A stretch of DNA of 64,000 nucleotides from JAOTVV01 sp041602035 (GCA_041602035.1 JBFIHA010000008.1:88576-152575); one strand, 5' to 3'; numbered from the stretch's first letter, positions 34,454 through 44,006 are shown. A program made the numbers and translations. The notes: generated by a model from the sequence alone, not told the origin.

Positions 34454-37068
34454 CGTGTCCCGTGGAGGATGATGGACGTGGTGGTCCGCCCCGATCCGGA
34501 CGGCATCGTGACGTCAATGGTGGTCGTGGCACCGTCGACCTGCCGCAGCTCGGCGCCCTCGACCTCGCCGAGGGGCTCACCGTGGAAGCGGAGCCGATAG
34601 GCCATGCCGAGCTCGCCGTCTACCGTCAAGCGCCACCGTCTGACGGTGCGTGGCCCGTCCCGACGAAAATCGAGCACCCGGACCCCCATGCTGCGCTGCC
34701 CGGGATCCAGATCGACGGTCGGCGGCTCCACCGCGAGGCCCCCGACCCACGAGAGCTCGAACGTCGTCACGGACTCGGTGAGCCACAGGGTACGCGTGAT
34801 TCGGGTCTCACGATCGCCGGGCTCCACCTCCTGCGTGCCGGTTCCCGACACCGGACTCGTCGAGGCGCGGTGCTCGATCGTGCCGGGCGGCAATGACTGC
34901 ACGAGCCGGAGCTGCACTTCGGGTCCCTCACGCGTCACTGTCACCGTTTGCCCGAACGGTGTCTGCTCGATCACGAAATGAAGCGTCGTGCCACCGACCC
35001 GGAGATTGCGGGCGACCACGCGATCCCATTGCGGGGGCAGCTGCGGTGCGAGCGTTGCCCGATTCCCGAACGCGTCGGGCTCCCACCCGAGGAGTCCGTG
35101 CATGACCGGTCCCAGCAACATCGACGTCGCGAAGAACTGCTGCGGGACTGCCGTATCGAGCGGGCGGTAGAATCGACCGGACAAGAGTTCCGGATGGCGG
35201 CCTCGCGCCCAATCGAACGCCGTTTGCTTGAGGGCATCGATCAGGGGATACCCCGACCACGGTCGGCGATAGGCGTACTGTCCCCAGACCACGAAGCCTG
35301 TCACAAACGGCCACACGGCACCGTTGTTGTAGTGCATCGGATCGTAGAGCGGACTCCCCGTGGACAGAATGCGCGCGCCCCAGTCGGCACTCACCGAATC
35401 CGTCGCCAGCTTCGTCAGAGTCCGGTCGGCCCGCTCGTCGTCAAGCAGCCGAAATGCGGCCGCGGTGGCGGGCCACACCGTGAGGTTGTCGTTGGTACCG
35501 CCGGACAGGAGAATGCCGAACGCATGGTGGCCCTCTCTCTCGCGCCAATACCGGCTGTTGAGCGTGGCGCGGGCTGTGGCATGTATCCGACGGGCCTCAC
35601 GGGCCTTCGTCTCGTCACCGCGAAACTCGGCCAGCGCCGCCATTGCCTCGAGGGCCTGAATCCAGACCGCGGCCAGATAGATGTCTTGGTGGATGCCCTC
35701 ACCCAGCGCGCCCACCTCGATGGCGCCGAGATTGCCGGGGCCGTTCTCGATGATGCCGTCGCGGTCGGTGTCGCGCGTGAGGCACCATCGGTACCCGTTC
35801 TCGATCGCCGGCCACAGATCGCGCACCAGTCCGTCGTCTCCGCTGGCGCGCCAGTACCGCCAGACGGCGACGATCCAGTACGGGGTCGTGTCGGCGTGGT
35901 AGTACGCGTAGGGAAAGTCGGTGAACCATGGGATGTGCGCGGCTGCCTGCGAGATCTCGTGCGGGATCTTGCCGTCCGCGCGCTGATACCGCGCCAGGAA
36001 CCGGAGCCCCTGCGCCACAGCGTCCCACTGACCCGTGGCATCCATGGCAAACGAGTTGATTGCGGCGTCGCCGCCGAAGAACCAGCCGAACCCCGGGCGG
36101 GTGCTCGTGCCCGACGGCCCCCACCCGGCGACCAGCCCGCACCCGAGATCCGGGTTGCACACCAGTGCCTCGTCCAGATTCCACTTGGCCCACTCCAGCG
36201 CGAGATCCAGCTCGTCATCCGGTGTATCGAGCTGGGTCGTGCTCGCGAAGAATCGATCGACATACGCGCGCTTCTCCAGGTACAGCGCTTCGGCGTCTCG
36301 CAGCAACCGGTGATACTCGGCCACGACCGTGTCGCGCTCGGCCGTGCCCGCGGCAACTGCGATGGGGACAAACTCGACGCTGGCGCGCGCGGGATCGACC
36401 GGAATGACGAACGTGTTGGGAGCGTCGGGAAGCGCGTGAGCAGGATGCTCCGACGCCCGTGTCGCCCAGGAGGAGCCGATGATCCCATTCCGTCGCCGCA
36501 GGCTCTCCGACTGCACGAAGGCGCGGTGTTCGGCGCTCCAGAACACGTACTGCCCACCCAGGCTCGCCGGCCACGCGTACTGGAAGACCATCCGGAAACT
36601 CGCGGTGATCTCGAGCGGCCGCAGGGCCTCGACGTCCAGCAGCACCAGGAGGCCCGGCACGCCGAGCGGCGCCAGAATGTGCTGGCGCACGGTGAACGTC
36701 GCATGCGTGTAGGTGATCGTCGTCAGCTCTGGGCGGATCTCGACGCGACGGGCCACGTCGGCGCCGCGGACAGGCTCCATGTAATCGGGAATCGTGAAGG
36801 CGAGCTGGAATCCGTCGGCGAGCTTGAGTGGGTGGACCCAGAGCTCAGCCTCGCCGGTCTCTCTGCCGAGCCATGCCGCCGTAGGTCCGACGACGCCGAG
36901 ATACTGGTGTGGTCGCACGTCGTAGCGGAGCGCGAGCGGCGAGTGCTGGATGGGAAACTTCGGAACGACCGGGAAGGAACGTTGCGCGGCGAGCGCCCCA
37001 GGCAGCAGCGCCACCAGGCTGATGGCCGCGAACACGCAGCGAGGTGGACGTGCCGGCGCCGTTGCCAC
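34450..37068 (-). CDS. Secreted six-hairpin glycosidase (amylo-alpha-1,6-glucosidase-like)
   Basis: The product is about 872 residues. From the chosen GTG at 37068 it has a Sec signal (RPPRCVFAAISLVALLPGALA, cleaved before AQRS), an N-terminal beta-sandwich region, and then an (alpha/alpha)6 domain at about 290-680. Motifs such as GFGWFFGGDAAINSFAMDATG, DGKIPHEIS and DTTPYWIVAVWRYW match the GH63/GH133-type debranching-enzyme pattern. GGDA stands where related enzymes have a catalytic GRD or GxD element, so the acid/base residue needs checking. A C-terminal beta domain follows. A TTG at 37155 and GTG 37119 are alternatives; both would overlap or abut the upstream yajQ gene. Confidence 0.85.
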   Translation of the reverse strand: MATAPARPPRCVFAAISLVALLPGALAAQRSFPVVPKFPIQHSPLALRYDVRPHQYLGVVGPTAAWLGRETGEAELWVHPLKLADGFQLAFTIPDYMEPVRGADVARRVEIRPELTTITYTHATFTVRQHILAPLGVPGLLVLLDVEALRPLEITASFRMVFQYAWPASLGGQYVFWSAEHRAFVQSESLRRRNGIIGSSWATRASEHPAHALPDAPNTFVIPVDPARASVEFVPIAVAAGTAERDTVVAEYHRLLRDAEALYLEKRAYVDRFFASTTQLDTPDDELDLALEWAKWNLDEALVCNPDLGCGLVAGWGPSGTSTRPGFGWFFGGDAAINSFAMDATGQWDAVAQGLRFLARYQRADGKIPHEISQAAAHIPWFTDFPYAYYHADTTPYWIVAVWRYWRASGDDGLVRDLWPAIENGYRWCLTRDTDRDGIIENGPGNLGAIEVGALGEGIHQDIYLAAVWIQALEAMAALAEFRGDETKAREARRIHATARATLNSRYWREREGHHAFGILLSGGTNDNLTVWPATAAAFRLLDDERADRTLTKLATDSVSADWGARILSTGSPLYDPMHYNNGAVWPFVTGFVVWGQYAYRRPWSGYPLIDALKQTAFDWARGRHPELLSGRFYRPLDTAVPQQFFATSMLLGPVMHGLLGWEPDAFGNRATLAPQLPPQWDRVVARNLRVGGTTLHFVIEQTPFGQTVTVTREGPEVQLRLVQSLPPGTIEHRASTSPVSGTGTQEVEPGDRETRITRTLWLTESVTTFELSWVGGLAVEPPTVDLDPGQRSMGVRVLDFRRDGPRTVRRWRLTVDGELGMAYRLRFHGEPLGEVEGAELRQVDGATTTIDVTMPSGSGRTTTSIILHGTR

Positions 37069-37123
37069 CCTGTGGGATGTGGCGAGGTTGCCGCCGGCCG
37101 ACCGCGTGGCGGGAGCCACCCGA

Positions 37124-37627
37124 TTACGAACGGTAGTTGCCGAAGTTGAGCTCAATCCCGTAGTCCTGGGACCGGAGGTAGGCCATGACCTCTTGAAGCG
37201 TGTCCCGAGAGGGGCTCGTCACGCGGAGCTCGTCACCCTGGATCGCGACCTGCGTCTTCTTGAATCCCTGCCCCTTGACGTCCTTGACGATCTGGCGAGC
37301 CACGTCATCCGGAATGCCTTGCGTGAGGGTCACGACACGTCGAACGCGGCCGCCCGCTGCGGTCTCGCTCTCACCCACCTTCACGTTCTTGAGCGGGACC
37401 TTCCGCTTGACCATCTTCGCGTCGAGCAGCTGACACAGGGCATTCATCCGGAACTCATCGTCGGCTTCGATCCGAATGACGGCCGCTTTCCGGTCCAACT
37501 CGACGGTGCAGGTGGCGCCGCGGAAGTCGTAGCGCTGCGCCACCTCTTTCAGCGCCTGGTTGACGGCGTTATCGACTTCCTGCAGGTCGGCGCCAGTCGA
37601 GATATCGAAGGAAGCGTTTGGGCTCAT
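37124..37627 (-). CDS. yajQ: YajQ family nucleotide-binding protein
   Basis: YajQ/UPF0234 proteins are small cytoplasmic proteins with two ferredoxin-like folds; some bind cyclic di-GMP and act with transcription factors. The 167-residue product matches closely: it starts MSPNASFDIS, has RYDFRG near 40, VKVGESETAAGGRVRRVV and ends DYGIELNFGNYRS. Length is normal. No GGDEF or EAL genes lie next to it, so a c-di-GMP role is by family analogy only. Confidence 0.95.
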   Translation of the reverse strand: MSPNASFDISTGADLQEVDNAVNQALKEVAQRYDFRGATCTVELDRKAAVIRIEADDEFRMNALCQLLDAKMVKRKVPLKNVKVGESETAAGGRVRRVVTLTQGIPDDVARQIVKDVKGQGFKKTQVAIQGDELRVTSPSRDTLQEVMAYLRSQDYGIELNFGNYRS

Positions 37628-37831
37628 CCGGGGAAAAGGTATTCACCAGGACGCTGCCTGGCGAAAGTAGACCGAGTCATCGGGTTGTGGGCTCATCGCC
37701 CCACGCATGCAGGACGCGGTGATCGGACAGGGGCATGGATGGTTGCCGACAGGTGCTCCTCAGGCCCCGAGTGGGTCGACGCAGGAGCAGCTGCCGTGCC
37801 GCCCCTGCGCCATCCGCACCCTGGTGGGGCG
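37628..37831. other. Intergenic region between the Asp-box gene and yajQ
   Basis: This 204-base stretch lies downstream of the Asp-box protein stop and upstream of yajQ, both on the minus strand. I see no gene, promoter or terminator that stands out, only GC-rich unstructured sequence. Confidence 0.4.
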
Positions 37832-40800
37832 CTACCGTGGCCAGACCGGTAGCCGATACTTGAGCTCGATCGGTGCTCCGGTGGCCTCGATGCGTCGCTC
37901 GAGGGCAGGGAGTTCGACCTCGATCACCTGCTTCAGATCGTCGTAAATGGCGTTGAATTCCTCCAGAGCGATCTCATAGCTGCGCCGGTGCGTCGCGGTA
38001 GGTCCGTAGGTGGTGGACCAGTGGCCGCCGATGACGCCCTGCAACCGACGGATCAGCCCAGGCATCTCTGGCTCGTTGCGGTCCGCTCTGGTTCGGTCGC
38101 CGGTCAGTTGTTGCCGCAGGTCCATGAGTCGGAGCTCGAGCGCGCGGGTTTCGGCTCTGAGAGCGGGATCCGCACCGGGCCACGACTCCACGGCTTCCTT
38201 GAGCCCGGTCAGTCGGTCAGCCGCCTCCGACGCCGCGGTGTTCGTGCCCATTACGGCGCGCTGCAGTGCGCCGGTCTCGCGCTGGAAGGCCAGGACGACC
38301 GCCCGGTCTTGCGCGGGCAGCGAGCCGAGACCTAGCGGCTCCACGTCGAACGGTGTCGGTGGCACCAGCTCAGTCACGGTGCCGTCCACCCATTGCTCCA
38401 TGCTCACCGTGTACCGGCCAGGGACTGCCATAGGGCCGCGGCCACCGCGCCCACCCCGCTGAGTCGTGTAGCCGGGGTATCGTAGATCCCACGTGGCGCG
38501 ATGCACGCCGGCGGCCGTCGAGCCCTCGATTCGACGGACCACAGTCGAATCCTGGTCACGAATCGTGAGCGTGACGCCGGGCTTTTCCTCGCGGTCTTCG
38601 GCTCGCAGCTCGTCCCAGCTTGGATAGAACACATCCTTCGATTCCTTGGCGAGCTTCGCGTCCTGAGCCTGCCGCGTTGCCTTCCGGGTCTTCAGCGTCT
38701 CCTTGCGGTAGTACGTGAACGTCGCGCCGTATGGTGGGTTCGGGGCGGTGAAGAAATCGGCCCCCTGGGACGCTTTCTCCCCACCGCCGAGCGGGTTGGC
38801 CTGGTCGTACCAGTAGGCCGTCTTCACGGGGAAGATCTTCGCCGTCTCCTGTAGCATGGCGTCGCTCAGTGCTCGGAGCGGCGTGTAGTCATCTAGGATG
38901 AAGAACCCCCGCCCGAACGACGCGGCAACGAGGTCGTTCTCGCGCCGCTGAATCTCCAGCTCCCTGATGGCGATCGTGGGCATCCCGCCTTTCAGCTGGA
39001 TCCACTTGGCCCCGCCATCCACCGTAAAGAAGATGCCGAACTCAGTCCCCACGAACAGCAGGTTTGGATTCACATGATCCTGCACGATCGTGTAGGTCGA
39101 GCCTCGCTCCGGCAGGTCGCCGGTGATGGACGTCCACGATCGCCCCCGATCCACACTCTTGAAGACGTAGGGCTTGAAGTCGCCGCGCTTGTGGTTGTTG
39201 AACGTCGCAAACACGGTATTGGGCTCGTGGACGGATGCCTCCAGATCATTGACATAGGTCATTTCGGGCACGCCCCGGACCACCTCGACCTTGCGCCAAG
39301 TTTGGCCTCCGTCTTCGGTCACCTGGATCAGTCCGTCGTCGGTTCCCGCGTACAGCAGGCCTTCGACCATTGGTGACTCGGTGAGGGCCACGATGGTCCC
39401 ATAGAAAGAGGTGGACGCGTTCTTGGCCACGGCGTCCACGCCCCACACCCGTCCCATGACTTGCAGGCGGTTCCGATCCATGTTGCGGGTGAGATCCGGA
39501 CTCACGGCCCGCCAGGTATCGCCGCGGTCATCGCTACGGAACAGGATCTGGGCGGCGTAGTAGATGCGGGTGTGGGAGTGCGGGCTGATCAGAAGTGCGG
39601 AGTCCCAGTTCCATCGCAGCGGTGGTCCCTCCTTCGCCTCCTGGGGTCGGATGTCGATCTGCTCACCGGTACGTCGGTCGAAGCGCACCAACCCGCCGTA
39701 CTGCCATTGGGAGTAGACGATGTTCTCGTCCTCCGGATCCACGGCCGGATCGAACCCGTCCCCACCGACGGTGATGAACCAGTCGCTGTTCCGTATCCCG
39801 TGGACATTATTGGTCCTCGAGGGTCCACCCTGCGTGTTGTTGTCCTGTGTGCCGCCGTACACGTTGTAGAACGGCGACGCATTGTCCACGGCGACCTTGT
39901 AGAACTGCGTGAGCGGGAGGTTCGGGAAGAACCGGTAGTTCTGGCCGCGGTCGAACGTTTCGTACAACCCGCCATCCGAACCGATGATCAGGTGATCCGG
40001 GTCGTCGGGATCGATGTACAGGGCGTGGTTGTCCACGTGTTTCCACTGCTCGCCCAACCGCTCGAACGTCTTGCCACCGTCCTCGGACACCATCATGTAC
40101 GTGTCCAGGGAGTAGATCCGGTCGAACGTGTGCGGGTCCGTATAGATCTCCTGGTAGTACTGCGGACTCCCGCTCACATAGCGGCTTTGCCGCTTCCAGT
40201 GTTCGCCGCCGTCCTCCGATCGGAAGAAGCCGCCGGCCTCGCCTGCGGCCTCGACGATGGCGTAGACGACGTCAGGGTTCTGCGAGGAGATGGCGAGTCC
40301 GATCCGCCCCTTGTCACCACTCGGCAGCCCCCGATTGATCTTCTTCCATGTCGCGCCGGCATCGGTGGACTTGTAGATCCCGGACCCCGGCCCGCCGTTG
40401 ATGAGGGTCCACACGTGGCGCCGCCGTTGATACGCCGACGCATAGAGAACGTCGGGATTCGTCGGGTGAAAGATCACGTCGCTCACCCCGGTGTGCTCGT
40501 CGATCTCCAGAACCTTCTCCCAGGTCGTGCCGCCGTCGGTCGTCTTGTAGAGACCTCGATCGCCACCGGGAGCCCAGAGCGGTCCCTGGGCGGCGACGTA
40601 GACCACCTTGGAGTTGCGTGGATCGATGAGGATCCGGGCGACGTGCTCGGAGGCTTTCAGTCCCACACTGGTGAAGCTGGCCCCGCCGTCCACGGACCTG
40701 TAGACGCCGTCCCCGTACCCCACGCTCCGCTGGCTGTTGTTTTCTCCGGTGCCCACCCACACGGTCAGGTGATCGTTGGGATCGATGGCGACGGTCCCAA

Positions 40801-41098
40801 TGGAGTACGACGCCTGCTTGTCGAAGATCGGGTCCCAGGTGACCCCGGCGTTCGTGGTCTTCCAGACCCCGCCGGAGGCCACGGCCAGGTACCAGGTGCT
40901 GCGCTTCACCGGGTCAACCGCGATTTCGACGATCCGACCGGACATGAGTGCGGGACCGATGTTCCGAAGCTTGAGACCCGTCACGAGCCCGGAATTGAGC
41001 GCCGGTGGCTTATCGTCCTCAGTATCCTGACCCGAGGCGGGTGCAGCGAGGGCCATCATCAGGCCGAAGGCACACGCCAGCGCGAGCGGTACTCTCAT
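37832..41098 (-). CDS. Large exported Asp-box (VPS10/sortilin-like) beta-propeller protein
   Basis: The product is about 1088 residues with a Sec signal (MRVPLALACAFGLMMALAAPASG). At least nine Asp-box repeats are visible, such as TTNAGVTWDPI, SVDGGASFTSV, TTDGGTTWEKV, STDAGATWKKI, SEDGGEHWKRQ, SEDGGKTFERL, TEDGGQTWRKV, SVDRGRSWTSI and TVDGGAKWIQL. Such repeats build two stacked propellers like sortilin Vps10 or BNR glycosidases. A C-terminal helical region (about 880-1080, with long Glu/Arg heptads) follows. Enzymatic residues of a sialidase or GH74 were not recognised. Start ATG 41098 has GGAGG 5 bases upstream; an in-frame ATG sits 3 bases earlier. Confidence 0.9.
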   Translation of the reverse strand: MRVPLALACAFGLMMALAAPASGQDTEDDKPPALNSGLVTGLKLRNIGPALMSGRIVEIAVDPVKRSTWYLAVASGGVWKTTNAGVTWDPIFDKQASYSIGTVAIDPNDHLTVWVGTGENNSQRSVGYGDGVYRSVDGGASFTSVGLKASEHVARILIDPRNSKVVYVAAQGPLWAPGGDRGLYKTTDGGTTWEKVLEIDEHTGVSDVIFHPTNPDVLYASAYQRRRHVWTLINGGPGSGIYKSTDAGATWKKINRGLPSGDKGRIGLAISSQNPDVVYAIVEAAGEAGGFFRSEDGGEHWKRQSRYVSGSPQYYQEIYTDPHTFDRIYSLDTYMMVSEDGGKTFERLGEQWKHVDNHALYIDPDDPDHLIIGSDGGLYETFDRGQNYRFFPNLPLTQFYKVAVDNASPFYNVYGGTQDNNTQGGPSRTNNVHGIRNSDWFITVGGDGFDPAVDPEDENIVYSQWQYGGLVRFDRRTGEQIDIRPQEAKEGPPLRWNWDSALLISPHSHTRIYYAAQILFRSDDRGDTWRAVSPDLTRNMDRNRLQVMGRVWGVDAVAKNASTSFYGTIVALTESPMVEGLLYAGTDDGLIQVTEDGGQTWRKVEVVRGVPEMTYVNDLEASVHEPNTVFATFNNHKRGDFKPYVFKSVDRGRSWTSITGDLPERGSTYTIVQDHVNPNLLFVGTEFGIFFTVDGGAKWIQLKGGMPTIAIRELEIQRRENDLVAASFGRGFFILDDYTPLRALSDAMLQETAKIFPVKTAYWYDQANPLGGGEKASQGADFFTAPNPPYGATFTYYRKETLKTRKATRQAQDAKLAKESKDVFYPSWDELRAEDREEKPGVTLTIRDQDSTVVRRIEGSTAAGVHRATWDLRYPGYTTQRGGRGGRGPMAVPGRYTVSMEQWVDGTVTELVPPTPFDVEPLGLGSLPAQDRAVVLAFQRETGALQRAVMGTNTAASEAADRLTGLKEAVESWPGADPALRAETRALELRLMDLRQQLTGDRTRADRNEPEMPGLIRRLQGVIGGHWSTTYGPTATHRRSYEIALEEFNAIYDDLKQVIEVELPALERRIEATGAPIELKYRLPVWPR

Positions 41099-41200
41099 CA
41101 TCCCCTCCCCGTAGAGACGTTGCGGCGGGATCCTACGATGCGGTGAAGCTACGTCCGAGGTCGAACGGACGGAACACTGCACTTCGGTGACGTCCGGGCG

Positions 41201-42049
41201 TCAGAGACCGAACGCCACTCCCAGGGTGGCGATAGCGGCGCGTCCGTTCGCGAACTGGCCCTGATATGGCGGGCCGGTGACGAATCCCGCCTCGATGCGC
41301 GCTGACGGTTTCGTGCCGAACGACGTCAACCACATCCCGAGCCGAGCGTCGAGCCGAGGACGCCACTCGACGTGCTGGTCGAGTTCGATGTCGGCCGCTA
41401 CGAAGAATCGGAGGGGCTCCATGGACGGATCGTCCAGTTCCACGCCGCCCCGCACGCTGTAGCGTCCATTGTCCGGCGGGTCCACCCGGAACGACCAGCG
41501 GCCACCGGCATACGCGCCGAGCCAGGATGCAACGCGCCAGTACCCGAGTGCCTCGACGGCATCTCGCGCATAGGGGACGCGCTCCACATCGAACCGCTGC
41601 ATGTACTCGTCGCCCAGGTGCGCGCTGGTGTGGTAGTACCGTGCTCGAATCCAGTGGCTGTCACGCTGAAGCAGAATGGGAACCGTGAACACCCAGTCGC
41701 TGGAAATGAGATCGCGTTCCTGGGTCTCGAGGTTGAATCGGGCCACAACCGCCGCTTCGGCACCCAGAACGACCATGCCTCGTTGGAGATCGCCGAGCAG
41801 GCGGAGGACCGGGACCGAGGCGCCGATCGCCGTCTCGCCCTCTACCACCTCACCGAACCGGGTCGGACTCCGGAACGGGAGGACCAGCCGCGCGGCCAGT
41901 GTCGGCTCGAGCGGCCCGGCTTTGGTGCGCGGCAGTGACGCACCATTCGGAAACAGCCGCCGGTCCTGTTGGGCCGCCACGTTCGAGGGAATCGCCCATG
42001 GAAGGAACATCGCCGCCACGAGCGACCACCATGAGGCTCGGCGCCCCAC
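41201..42049 (-). CDS. DUF1207 family outer-membrane-associated protein, paralogue 1
   Basis: The 282-residue product has a Sec signal (GRRASWWSLVAAMFLPWAIPSNVAA, cut before QQ) and the DUF1207 pattern SARYYHTSAHLGDEY near the middle, flanked by long beta-hairpin strands. It closes with SIEAGFVTGPPYQGQF-like strands, so a beta-barrel is likely. The function is unknown. The frame is open upstream, but only the part from GTG 42049 is convincing; the rest looks like non-coding shadow. A paralogue lies at 61214-62083. Confidence 0.8.
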   Translation of the reverse strand: MGRRASWWSLVAAMFLPWAIPSNVAAQQDRRLFPNGASLPRTKAGPLEPTLAARLVLPFRSPTRFGEVVEGETAIGASVPVLRLLGDLQRGMVVLGAEAAVVARFNLETQERDLISSDWVFTVPILLQRDSHWIRARYYHTSAHLGDEYMQRFDVERVPYARDAVEALGYWRVASWLGAYAGGRWSFRVDPPDNGRYSVRGGVELDDPSMEPLRFFVAADIELDQHVEWRPRLDARLGMWLTSFGTKPSARIEAGFVTGPPYQGQFANGRAAIATLGVAFGL

Positions 42050-42123
42050 CGCCCTCGCGCGCGGTCGCGCACCACCACTCCAACGAGATGACGCCCCACC
42101 GTCGCTCGCGCACGGAGAATGGC

Positions 42124-42570
42124 TCAGATCCACCCTCCTACTCGGATGCCGACACCCATGACCACGAAGAGCACGGCGAGCACGGTGACGGCAATGATGT
42201 GATACGCCAGAACGGTCAGATTCTGGGGTCCCAGTTGCGGGACCACGCGAAGCCGGGCGTGCACCGCGAGAGCGAGCGTGAGCGCCAGGAGGATGAGTTT
42301 CGTCCCGATGTGGGCGGCGAGCGCCGAGTCGAAAGCGAACCACTGCGCCGGGTCGGGAAGATAGCGATGTGCCAGCCACAGTCCCGTGACGGCCTGGACG
42401 AGCAGCGCAGGAATGCCGAGTCGCTCGTATCGCGCTTCGAACGCGGCGACCGGCGTGGGGTCGCGGCGCCGCAACGCATCGGGAAGGATCCCGAGCGCCA
42501 GAACGAGATGCCCCCCCGCCCAGATGGTTGCGCCCAAGACGTGGAGCAGGATGACAAACTTGACGGTCAC
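42124..42570 (-). CDS. CopD-like small membrane protein
   Basis: The 148-residue product has four hydrophobic helices with KFVILLHVLGATIWAGGHLVLALGI at the start, the HVLGATIWAGGH pattern seen in CopD/YcnJ and related haem- or copper-linked membrane proteins. It is much shorter than full CopD (about 300 residues with eight helices). Its role here is unknown; copper or cytochrome oxidase assembly are the usual contexts, but no such genes are near. GTG at 42570 is the start, without a clear ribosome site. Confidence 0.75.
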   Translation of the reverse strand: MTVKFVILLHVLGATIWAGGHLVLALGILPDALRRRDPTPVAAFEARYERLGIPALLVQAVTGLWLAHRYLPDPAQWFAFDSALAAHIGTKLILLALTLALAVHARLRVVPQLGPQNLTVLAYHIIAVTVLAVLFVVMGVGIRVGGWI

Positions 42571-42896
42571 GGTGGATCAGTCCCCCGTACAGGTCGATGA
42601 TTCGGTCGAGTGCGCGCTGACAGACCCGACGGAACCGAGTCATGGTGCGCGAGTACGTGATGCAGTCGATCTTGGCCCCGTACAGCCCGCGTGGCTCGTA
42701 CGAGTGACCATTCGCGCAAACCCTTCGCCTCCGGTTCGGGGTACGTGCCTTCGCTCCTCCGTATCCCATCGACGCGTGTGCCCGTCGACGTTGCGGTTGA
42801 GCTCGTGCCGGTGGGGAATCTAGCTGACGGGAGCGTTGGGTGGGTGAGTCCGACCTTCGTCGGTGAACGCCGAGCACCGCACGATCATCGTGGAGG
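42571..42896. other. 326-base gap with a possible decayed coding fragment
   Basis: No intact gene lies between the CopD-like gene and the methyltransferase. The minus strand at about 42573-42722 reads like a real protein with high third-position GC and few of the Arg/Pro runs seen in shadow frames; see the separate entry. The rest holds no clear promoter or terminator. Confidence 0.4.
42573..42722 (-). pseudogene. Possible gene remnant with Cys and Tyr residues
   Basis: About 50 codons read YEPRGLYGAKIDCITYSRTM and then RRVCQRALDRIIDLYGG, with a codon bias like neighbouring genes. No start or stop fits a full gene, and the frame runs into the CopD-like start. The C...C spacing recalls the tail of some zinc peptidases, but this is a guess. 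It may equally be chance. Confidence 0.3.
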
Positions 42897-43583
42897 TCAC
42901 GCGGACCCTCGCTCGAACTCGAGCACGGCGAACGCATCGTGGGTCCAGAGCAGGCGTGCCGATGGCAGCCCGATCTCCGCCGCCACCCGAATCATGCCCT
43001 CGACCGTGACCGGGCAGTCCAGCGTTGCCTCCTTGTGGAAGTTCGTCGTCACCAGATCCGGATCGCAGCCCGCCTCGAGCGCGAACCGCCGCCGATACGC
43101 CACGGCGTTGGCCTCGGACGCCGGGTCCGGCTGTCGGATCAGGTCCGCCCAGACGAAGGCCCCCTGCGGCTCGAGCCATTGGACCACCGATTGCAGGACG
43201 CGGGCCTTGGATGTCGGGTCGAGATTGTGCAAGACGAGGCTCGAGACGAGCACGTCGAATCCGGGCTCCAGCGCACAAGCAGTGACATCGCCCTCCACCA
43301 CGCGGGCGCGCTGGCCGAATCGGGCCAGGCGCTCCCGTGCCTGTCGGGCCATCGCGGGAGAGGCGTCGAGCGCGGTGGCGGTCGCTTCGGGCAGCCGATC
43401 CAAGATCCGTTCGGTGAGGCTGCCGGTCCCGCATCCGATGTCGAGTACGGCCCGTGGCAGTCGACCCGCCACCCGGTCCACCACCAGGGCCGTCATCTCG
43501 TCGTACTTCGGCACGAGCTGTCGGATCTTCTCGTCGTAGCCGTTGCTCAGGGTCTGGTAGTAGGCGAGGACGTCCTGCTTCAT
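42897..43583 (-). CDS. Class I SAM-dependent methyltransferase
   Basis: The 228-residue protein has the SAM-binding motif I VLDIGCGTGSLTERIL at about 45-60, motif II TALDASPAMARQ, motif III-like GDVTACALEPGFDVLVSSLVLHNL. This is the typical fold of UbiE/methyltransferase-11/25 enzymes. Substrate is not evident. It sits upstream of no obvious partner; a VOC protein gene is 33 bases away on the same strand. Confidence 0.88.
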   Translation of the reverse strand: MKQDVLAYYQTLSNGYDEKIRQLVPKYDEMTALVVDRVAGRLPRAVLDIGCGTGSLTERILDRLPEATATALDASPAMARQARERLARFGQRARVVEGDVTACALEPGFDVLVSSLVLHNLDPTSKARVLQSVVQWLEPQGAFVWADLIRQPDPASEANAVAYRRRFALEAGCDPDLVTTNFHKEATLDCPVTVEGMIRVAAEIGLPSARLLWTHDAFAVLEFERGSA

Positions 43584-43616
43584 CGTCAGGCGCTGCCGGT
43601 GCTGGGGCGGCCAGCG

Positions 43617-44006
43617 TCAGCCGGTCGTCGCGAACAGGGCCACCACGGCGCCGGCCGGGTCTTGAATCACGCAGTATCGGCTGGTCTCGGCCATGTGCTT
43701 CGGCCCCGCGAGCACAGCCCCCCCGAGGTCCACGCACGCGCGGATGCTCTCGTCCAGGTCGGCGACGACGATGTAGTTGAGCCATTGGGGCGGGAGATCG
43801 GCGTTCGAGGCGCGGGCGTGGCAGATGCCCGCCACGGGATCGCCATCGCGACGCGCGAGCATGTTGAAGTCGTCGTAGCCACCCATGTCGACGGGCTGGT
43901 GGTGCCACCCGACGACCTTGGCGTAGAAGTCCCGCACCGTCGACGCGTCGGGTACCGTGAGGTCGGTCCAGGCGATCGTTCCGACCCGAGGCTTCTGGTC
44001 CGTCAT
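43617..44006 (-). CDS. VOC (glyoxalase/bleomycin-resistance) family protein
   Basis: The 129-residue product has the VOC fold pattern: GTIAWTDLTVPDASTVRDFYAKVVGWHHQPVDMG at the start, then PQWLNYIVVADLDESIRACVDLGGAVLAGPKHM and RYCVIQDPAGAVVALF. This is two beta-alpha-beta-beta-beta units. The metal ligand set is not fully recognisable, so it could bind an antibiotic, act as a dioxygenase or be an accessory protein. The ATG at 44006 has GGAG 6 bases upstream; longer readings upstream look non-coding. It is likely co-transcribed with the methyltransferase that follows. Confidence 0.85.
   Translation of the reverse strand: MTDQKPRVGTIAWTDLTVPDASTVRDFYAKVVGWHHQPVDMGGYDDFNMLARRDGDPVAGICHARASNADLPPQWLNYIVVADLDESIRACVDLGGAVLAGPKHMAETSRYCVIQDPAGAVVALFATTG

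Noticed and set aside
42730..42937. Upstream extension of the DUF1207 frame
   Set aside because: The frame stays open, but the residues are Arg/Ser/Pro-rich shadow sequence and the signal peptide starts at 42049.
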